From Candidatus Bathyarchaeota archaeon (GTDB lineage Archaea > Thermoproteota > Bathyarchaeia > Bathyarchaeales > Bathyarchaeaceae), in contig DAOVDC010000017.1 of NCBI GenBank assembly GCA_030669695.1, positions 1-10,715 of the forward strand: DNA of 10,715 bases. Reading direction: 5' to 3'. Both the position numbers and the translations under genes were made by a program. Below, in pieces: positions 6,511 through 10,715 of this stretch (position 1 is the stretch's first letter; each line of letters opens with the position of its first letter). The notes under the pieces were generated by a model. That model ran no database searches, was not told the origin of the DNA, and saw only the letters and a program-made list of their open reading frames with translations.

Positions 6511-7641
6511 CTATCCTAATGCTCCTACGGCCTCTCCTCTAACAGCCTTTCTGAAGGCGGTGCTTTCTTTCACTAGTCTTTCTTTGTTGCTGGACGTTAT
6601 TATTTCAACTTTGGGAAGAGTTTTGGAATACAATTCAAATATGCGATTTTGCAATGCAGGCGTACAGTATCTCTGCAATGCGGAATAACTCCATTCTTCA
6701 ATCAGTTTGATGACGTAATCTTTGCCTAAACGGTTGAAAACGTCCGCAAGAACAGATGTCACAAGCGTGTTATCAGAAAGAACCGCAACCTCAGCTTCTC
6801 GTATGGCGTAGCTGTTACCATTGAAAGAAACAGTTAACCCACGATTTTCTCTAATTAACCGAAACGATTGAACGTCTGTTATACTATCTCCAATGTACAT
6901 CGCATTGAAGAGGCTGCCATCCGTTTTTCTTTCGATATCTCGAACAGCGTCAGCTTTTTCAAATCCTCCGATCGGATTTACTTCCTTCAGTATTCTGCCA
7001 CACTCCATCGCAGAAATTTCTTCCCAAAATATTTCGTCTAGCCTTTTAGTCATTTCTTGGTCTCTCGCAGACAAATCGTCGAGGGAACTGGCGTTTTCTG
7101 GCATGCGTATCATGGACATCTTTGCGATCTCTTCTCTGAGTTGTTTCAATTTTTCAATTTCTTCTCTATCAATTCGGTATTTGTCAATGTTCAACTCAGT
7201 GCAATAAACGTTCTCGTATGGAAAACCCACCAAACTGCACAAGGCACGTGAGTACTGTTCATAACTGGTGCTGACAATGAATGAAGACATGATGCCTTGG
7301 ACGAACCGTAACGTATCTTTGGCGCCAGGAACTAACAAAATATGTTCTTCAGAGAATTTCCTTATTTTTTTGTTCATTACTCCATATGCTCTAAGAAAAG
7401 GTAGTATGAGCTTCAAGGTGTCGCCGGCTTTGTATCTTGGTCTCTTAATAACGTCGGCTTGGACATCGTCGTACTTGCTAATTAAAGCGTAAAACATGGC
7501 GCCGTTTGGAATGAAATGTTCTGTGAGTTCGTAGGCGTTGTCGTTCTTTGATATTGGGCCTTCGCAGTCTGTGATGAACAGCTTCTCTTGTCCTTTTCTT
7601 AGTGCGGGTGTTCGCCGTTTTTGTAACGCTTTTGTGTTCAT
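6511..7641 (-). CDS. HAD-superfamily hydrolase of the archaeal EhaR-like type
   Basis: This is a predicted phosphohydrolase, 376 residues, with a basic N-terminal tail of about 18 residues. HAD motif I is FITDCEGPIS (22-31), with nucleophile Asp25 but Glu27 where most HAD phosphatases have the second Asp. Motif II is the Ser/Thr cluster IVSTSY (122-127), a Lys follows at 229 (GFEKAD), and motif IV is YIGDSITDVQSF (249-260). Roughly 100 residues between motifs II and III (about 140-225) form a charged helical insertion, presumably a cap. The C-terminal 110 residues are helical-looking and unassigned. The TDCEGPIS-type motif resembles archaeal proteins annotated as energy-converting hydrogenase A subunit R; I recall this from memory and cannot test it here. 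The ATG overlaps the purD stop, and ftr follows after 13 bases. The substrate is unknown; a phosphate ester in C1, cofactor or nucleotide metabolism is the natural guess. Confidence 0.8.
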   Translation of the reverse strand: MNTKALQKRRTPALRKGQEKLFITDCEGPISKNDNAYELTEHFIPNGAMFYALISKYDDVQADVIKRPRYKAGDTLKLILPFLRAYGVMNKKIRKFSEEHILLVPGAKDTLRFVQGIMSSFIVSTSYEQYSRALCSLVGFPYENVYCTELNIDKYRIDREEIEKLKQLREEIAKMSMIRMPENASSLDDLSARDQEMTKRLDEIFWEEISAMECGRILKEVNPIGGFEKADAVRDIERKTDGSLFNAMYIGDSITDVQSFRLIRENRGLTVSFNGNSYAIREAEVAVLSDNTLVTSVLADVFNRLGKDYVIKLIEEWSYSALQRYCTPALQNRIFELYSKTLPKVEIITSSNKERLVKESTAFRKAVRGEAVGALG

Positions 7642-9050
7642 TCCCGAGTCCTCAGCGTTTTCATGTGGTTTACGCTTTTTGCTATGTGTTCTTTTGAAGC
7701 TATGTCTGTTCTGTACCAGAGTGATCCGCCTTTTATGGCCTTGATGCCATCTAATGAAATCTGTCTCGCACTCTCGATGTCATCTGCGATGCCCACTACA
7801 CACACGGTTCTTGATTTGAGCGCATACGTCTGTCCGTCTCTCAATTCCATTGATCCTGGGTAGATTCTAATCCCGTCACCCCACTTTTCACTCAACTCAT
7901 GCGTTGCAGTCAAATCTACTGGCCTATTAACATCGCTCCAATCCACACGCTGAGGAAAAACGTCCTTAAATCCGCCGTAGGCTGGTGGTGCTCTATATGT
8001 TACGACGGTCGCCTTTTCTTTGATTTCAATTCGCGTTAAATTTCCGTCGATTATTCTGAAACATACGTCAACAAAATCATCCTTTAAAATTGGCAAGATA
8101 TTCTGTATTTCTGGGTCACCAGACCTGCTGTTGTTTTCCAAAATCTTTGGCCCTTTCTTCGTGTGCATGAAAGCATCATAAAAGGGCATGCCACGCAAAT
8201 CAGGGTTACTCGCTTTCCCCCTCAGCCTTTTGAAAACATTATTCATGATTTCAATTTCTTTCATTTTGTCACTTGAGGTCATAAATGGCGGCCAGTCGTC
8301 TACATCTTTATAGGAGCCCATTCCGCCCGTGTTGGGACCTTTGTCGCCGTCGAATGCTCTCTTGTAGTCACGCGTGTCTGGGACCGGCACTAGATGTTTT
8401 CCGTCGCAGAAGGCTTGAAAGCTGGATTCTTCTCCCTCAAGTTTTTCCTCTATTATTACCGGACCGTGTGCGTAGTTGGATAGAAAATGTTCAAACAATT
8501 GTTCACGGGTGCTAAAATGGTCGCCCCAGACACCAACGCCTTTTCCAGCAGCAGGACTGTCAGGCTTCACGGCAACTTGGTCATTAAGCTCATCCAGCCA
8601 CGCGTAAACGTCTCTTTTAACATGATCTACGTTGCTGTAATCTTTTGGGTCGAATACCTTAAAAACAGGGTTTGTTTCTGGCACCACTTCTTGAAATAAA
8701 CGTCGTTGTGTAACTTTGCTTCCTTCGATCGCATATTCCTTTGTTGGGCATATTATTGGTATGTTAGTTTTTTCTTCAATGATGTCTCTAATACCGTTGA
8801 TTATAGGTTTTTCAGGTCCAATGATTCCAAAATCAATTTTTCTTTCGTATTTTTCGGCAAACCTGCAAATTTTTCTTATGTCAAGATCGGAGATGACAAC
8901 ATGTTCTTTTGCCTTATCTACATTGAAAGGGTTTCTCTGTTTGTCTACTACATAAACTTCAGCACTGTATTTTTCGCTACGGCAAAAAGCATCCACCATT
9001 GCAACTCCCCTTGAACCGTAGCAAACAACTAAGATGCCAACTCTTTCCAT
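7638..9050 (-). CDS. purD: Phosphoribosylamine--glycine ligase (GAR synthetase)
   Basis: This ATP-grasp enzyme joins glycine to phosphoribosylamine, the step after PurF. The start is taken at ATG 9050 (470 residues); a TTG at 9053 would add one residue. Upstream there is only a weak GTGGT element. Clear family blocks are the glycine-rich ATP loop VKPDSPAAGKGVGVW (161-175), EEKLEGEESSFQAFCDG (201-217), the DGDKGPNTGGMGSY stretch (234-247) and NNSRSGDPEIQN (306-317, metal/ATP ligands). A C-terminal domain ends with LWYRTDI. It is longer than the roughly 430 residues of bacterial PurD. The N-terminal loop that normally reads GGREHA is YGSRGVA here (11-17), a marked departure. The gene follows purF after 48 bases and overlaps the HAD gene by 4, so it joins the purine genes to the HAD-ftr-kinase set in one transcript. 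Confidence 0.93.
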   Translation of the reverse strand: MERVGILVVCYGSRGVAMVDAFCRSEKYSAEVYVVDKQRNPFNVDKAKEHVVISDLDIRKICRFAEKYERKIDFGIIGPEKPIINGIRDIIEEKTNIPIICPTKEYAIEGSKVTQRRLFQEVVPETNPVFKVFDPKDYSNVDHVKRDVYAWLDELNDQVAVKPDSPAAGKGVGVWGDHFSTREQLFEHFLSNYAHGPVIIEEKLEGEESSFQAFCDGKHLVPVPDTRDYKRAFDGDKGPNTGGMGSYKDVDDWPPFMTSSDKMKEIEIMNNVFKRLRGKASNPDLRGMPFYDAFMHTKKGPKILENNSRSGDPEIQNILPILKDDFVDVCFRIIDGNLTRIEIKEKATVVTYRAPPAYGGFKDVFPQRVDWSDVNRPVDLTATHELSEKWGDGIRIYPGSMELRDGQTYALKSRTVCVVGIADDIESARQISLDGIKAIKGGSLWYRTDIASKEHIAKSVNHMKTLRTRE

Positions 9051-9098
9051 CAAACCACATCCGAGAAAATCAAAAATGAAACTGCTGCCATCTTCCGT
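9051..9098 (-). other. purF-purD spacer, no clear promoter
   Basis: This 48-base spacer contains a T-rich stretch on the minus strand (CATTTTTGATTTTCTC) but no convincing TATA box. purD is therefore most likely co-transcribed with purF. The T-rich part could cause partial termination, which is speculative. Confidence 0.4.
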
Positions 9099-10595
9099 TC
9101 ATTCAATACCACTTGCGATTTCATATATTCTTCCTATTTCTTTCTCTCCTCTTTCAAATTTCTCTTTCATTTCGTCCGCTATTTCTTGAGCCAGCGGAGT
9201 GGGATATTTCCCAGTGACGCATCCTAGACATAGTTCGTTTTTCTTCAAACCAGTAGCTTCGATGAAATTATTCAATGACTGATAGTTTACACTGTCCGCC
9301 CCAATTATTTTAGCTATTTCCTGAGGTTCATATCTAGATCCGATCAATTCGCCGTATGTGGCCATTGCGATCCCGTAGAAACAAGGGCTTGTTATTCTGG
9401 GGAATGTAATGAACATGTGAACCTTTCTTGCTCCTTTTTTACGTAGTTTTTGTATTACCACTTTTGTTGTGTCGCCTCTGACTATGCTGTCTTCGATTAC
9501 TATAACCGTCTTCCCGCGGAGTTTGCGATCGAGGATATTGATTTTTCTGTCAATTGTTGTTTGTCGTTCTCGGGGTAGCAGAATGAATGCACGCTCTGTT
9601 ACGTATCTATGCCTTCTCGTAGCCCGTTCCCATCTTATGCCGGTTTCTTCGTGAAGCCCGTATGCAGCGTCATTTGCAGTTTCTGGTATTGACAGGATCA
9701 TATCGGCTTTCTTCGCTATTTCAGAGTATTCTCTTCCCAGATTTCTTCCAAATTCTTCTCTTACCTCGTAAACGTAGTTGTTTCCTAACCTTGAGTCTGG
9801 TCTTGCGAAATAGGCGAATTCAAAACTGCAAAGCGCTCTCCTTTTACATGGGACAAGTTGTTGTCGCGTGAATCCATCTTCTGACAGGGTCACGAGTTCT
9901 CCAGGTTCCACTTCGAAGCCTTGTTCAAAGCCGTTGATGTCTAAACCAACGGTTTCTGAGGATGTTGCGTATATCTTGCGGTTTATGCTGTGGCCGCAAC
10001 AAAGAGGTCTTATTCCATAAGGGTCTTTAAAAGCGAATAGTTCTCCGTTCTGGGTGATCCCTGTTACCGAGAAAGCGCCTTCTACTTCTTTCATACAAGC
10101 TGTGACGGATGAAGCTAGATCATGATTTTCCATGAGTTCTATGAGGAGTTTTCTGCAAATCAGTTCCGCATCGCATTCATAAGAAAAACTTGGAAATTTT
10201 TCTCTGATTTTCCTTTTTAACCGAGAATTGTTGACGATGTTACCGTTGAATGCTACTGCAACTTTCACTTTTTCTGTTTCCGCTAAAACTGGTTGGATGC
10301 CTTTTTTTAGTGATTCTTCGTCTGTTCCGCCTGAAGTTGTGTATCTTATGCTTCCTACACCGACGTTTCCTGGCAATCTGTCGAGCCAATTTTGGATATC
10401 TTTTCTTTTTATTTTCGGAACTAAATCCAAACTCCGATGTGTATTAAATGAGCCGTTAAATGTAACGAAACCGTGTGACTGATGGCCCCGATGGTTTTGT
10501 GCTCTTAGCCCCCAATAGATGTAGGGGAAGATGGGGCCGCCTTCAAAATCGTACGCGCTAAAAACACCGCAAGCCTCTCTAAGAGAATTTAGCAT
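9099..10595 (-). CDS. purF: Amidophosphoribosyltransferase PurF, Fe-S type
   Basis: This enzyme catalyses the first committed purine step, making phosphoribosylamine from PRPP and glutamine. It has 498 residues. An eight-residue propeptide (MLNSLREA) precedes Cys9, the expected N-terminal nucleophile after self-cleavage. Glutaminase residues are present: Arg84 (SIRYTTSG), Asn118/Gly119 (FNGN) and Asp142 (CDAE). The PRPP loop is VIVIEDSIVRGDTT (364-377). Four cysteines, C256, C405, C456 and C459, match the spacing of the [4Fe-4S] ligands of Bacillus PurF (236, 382, 437, 440), so a cluster is predicted. Several signatures are altered: HRGHQSHG for HRGQESAG, IPETANDAA for the PDSG motif, and CFYGIAMAT for CFYGID. 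It is first in the minus-strand operon, behind a TATA box at leaderless spacing. Function is well supported despite the divergence. Confidence 0.94.
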   Translation of the reverse strand: MLNSLREACGVFSAYDFEGGPIFPYIYWGLRAQNHRGHQSHGFVTFNGSFNTHRSLDLVPKIKRKDIQNWLDRLPGNVGVGSIRYTTSGGTDEESLKKGIQPVLAETEKVKVAVAFNGNIVNNSRLKRKIREKFPSFSYECDAELICRKLLIELMENHDLASSVTACMKEVEGAFSVTGITQNGELFAFKDPYGIRPLCCGHSINRKIYATSSETVGLDINGFEQGFEVEPGELVTLSEDGFTRQQLVPCKRRALCSFEFAYFARPDSRLGNNYVYEVREEFGRNLGREYSEIAKKADMILSIPETANDAAYGLHEETGIRWERATRRHRYVTERAFILLPRERQTTIDRKINILDRKLRGKTVIVIEDSIVRGDTTKVVIQKLRKKGARKVHMFITFPRITSPCFYGIAMATYGELIGSRYEPQEIAKIIGADSVNYQSLNNFIEATGLKKNELCLGCVTGKYPTPLAQEIADEMKEKFERGEKEIGRIYEIASGIE

Positions 10596-10617
10596 AAATC
10601 ATGGTATATCTGGAAAT

Positions 10618-10625
10618 TATTTATA
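10618..10625 (-). promoter_or_regulatory. TATA box of the purF operon
   Basis: The minus strand reads TATAAATA, an excellent archaeal A box. Its centre is about 26 bases before the purF ATG, so with standard spacing transcription would begin at or next to the start codon. There is no SD before the ATG, consistent with leaderless mRNA. Confidence 0.75.
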
Positions 10626-10626
10626 G

Positions 10627-10649
10627 GTTTTTGACAAAAATTTGTAAAC
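10627..10649. promoter_or_regulatory. Inverted repeat just upstream of the purF TATA box, possible operator
   Basis: ACAAA-AA-TTTGT (10634-10645) is flanked by outer GTTT (10627-10630) and AAAC (10646-10649), giving an imperfect dyad that abuts the TATA/BRE region. An operator for an activator or repressor would be expected in this place. The sequence is AT-rich and the dyad could be chance. Confidence 0.3.
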
Positions 10650-10715
10650 GTAAGAGTATCGATGGTGAAGAGCGACTGTCTATCGCCTAAACTCTTTTAT
10701 TGTAAACAGACTATT
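10650..10715. other. Right edge of window, no assigned gene
   Basis: Sixty-six bases upstream of the purF promoter. On the plus strand an ATG at 10662 opens an 18-codon frame (MVKSDCLSPKLFYCKQTI) that runs to the window edge. It could be the start of a divergent gene sharing the AT-rich promoter region, but it has no SD and I recognise no family. I see no tRNA or terminator here. Confidence 0.2.

Noticed and set aside
6893..7251. Plus-strand open frames of 64-104 codons opposite the HAD gene
   Set aside because: They are antisense shadows of a well-supported coding frame, with no SD, no recognisable motifs and low-complexity Ser/Phe/Ile-rich translations.
8285..9014. Plus-strand open frames of 70-102 codons opposite purD
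   Set aside because: They overlap one another and the conserved purD frame, and their translations resemble no protein family.
9060..9098. Separate promoter for purD in the purF-purD spacer
   Set aside because: The spacer has T-rich sequence but no A box at a suitable distance from the start codon.
10661..10690. Possible C/D-box small RNA suggested by GATGGTGA
   Set aside because: The C box has a mismatch to RUGAUGA and no CUGA D box follows at a suitable distance.

Overview
The window reads as archaeal chromosome. Two converging gene blocks for purine biosynthesis and glutamine supply fill almost all of it. Three signs point to an archaeon: a formylmethanofuran:tetrahydromethanopterin formyltransferase (Ftr), TATA-box promoters in front of the two best-supported transcription starts, and Shine-Dalgarno matches to GGAGGTGATC. 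A single-chain GMP synthetase together with the H4MPT-linked C1 enzyme would suit a TACK-type archaeon such as a Bathyarchaeia member. That lineage is an inference from gene content; no rRNA or other phylogenetic marker is present.

Plus strand, 1-3304: the 3' part of purL (it runs off the left edge), purQ (4-bp overlap) and guaA (5-bp gap). The first two make formylglycinamidine ribonucleotide and the third turns XMP into GMP. They look like one operon whose promoter lies left of the window.

Minus strand, 10595 down to 3331, in transcription order: purF, purD, a HAD-superfamily hydrolase, ftr, a PfkB-family kinase, glnA. PurF and PurD carry out the first two committed purine steps. The HAD, Ftr and kinase genes are tightly packed (4-bp overlap with purD, 13-bp gap, 4-bp overlap) and have no textbook purine role. 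glnA has its own probable TATA box. The purF promoter has a strong TATAAATA box so close to the ATG that the mRNA is probably leaderless.

How the genes fit together: PurF, PurQ/PurL and GuaA all consume glutamine and GlnA makes it, so the locus is a glutamine-to-purine module. Ftr suggests a link to the one-carbon pool, because archaeal purine synthesis needs formyl or formate units. The HAD-Ftr-kinase trio is the most interesting part of the window. As I recall, related genes sit at the tail of the energy-converting hydrogenase (eha) operon of hydrogenotrophic methanogens, but here they are embedded in a purine operon.

I saw no mobile elements, CRISPR arrays, tRNAs or rRNAs. No gene-free stretch exceeds about 120 bases.
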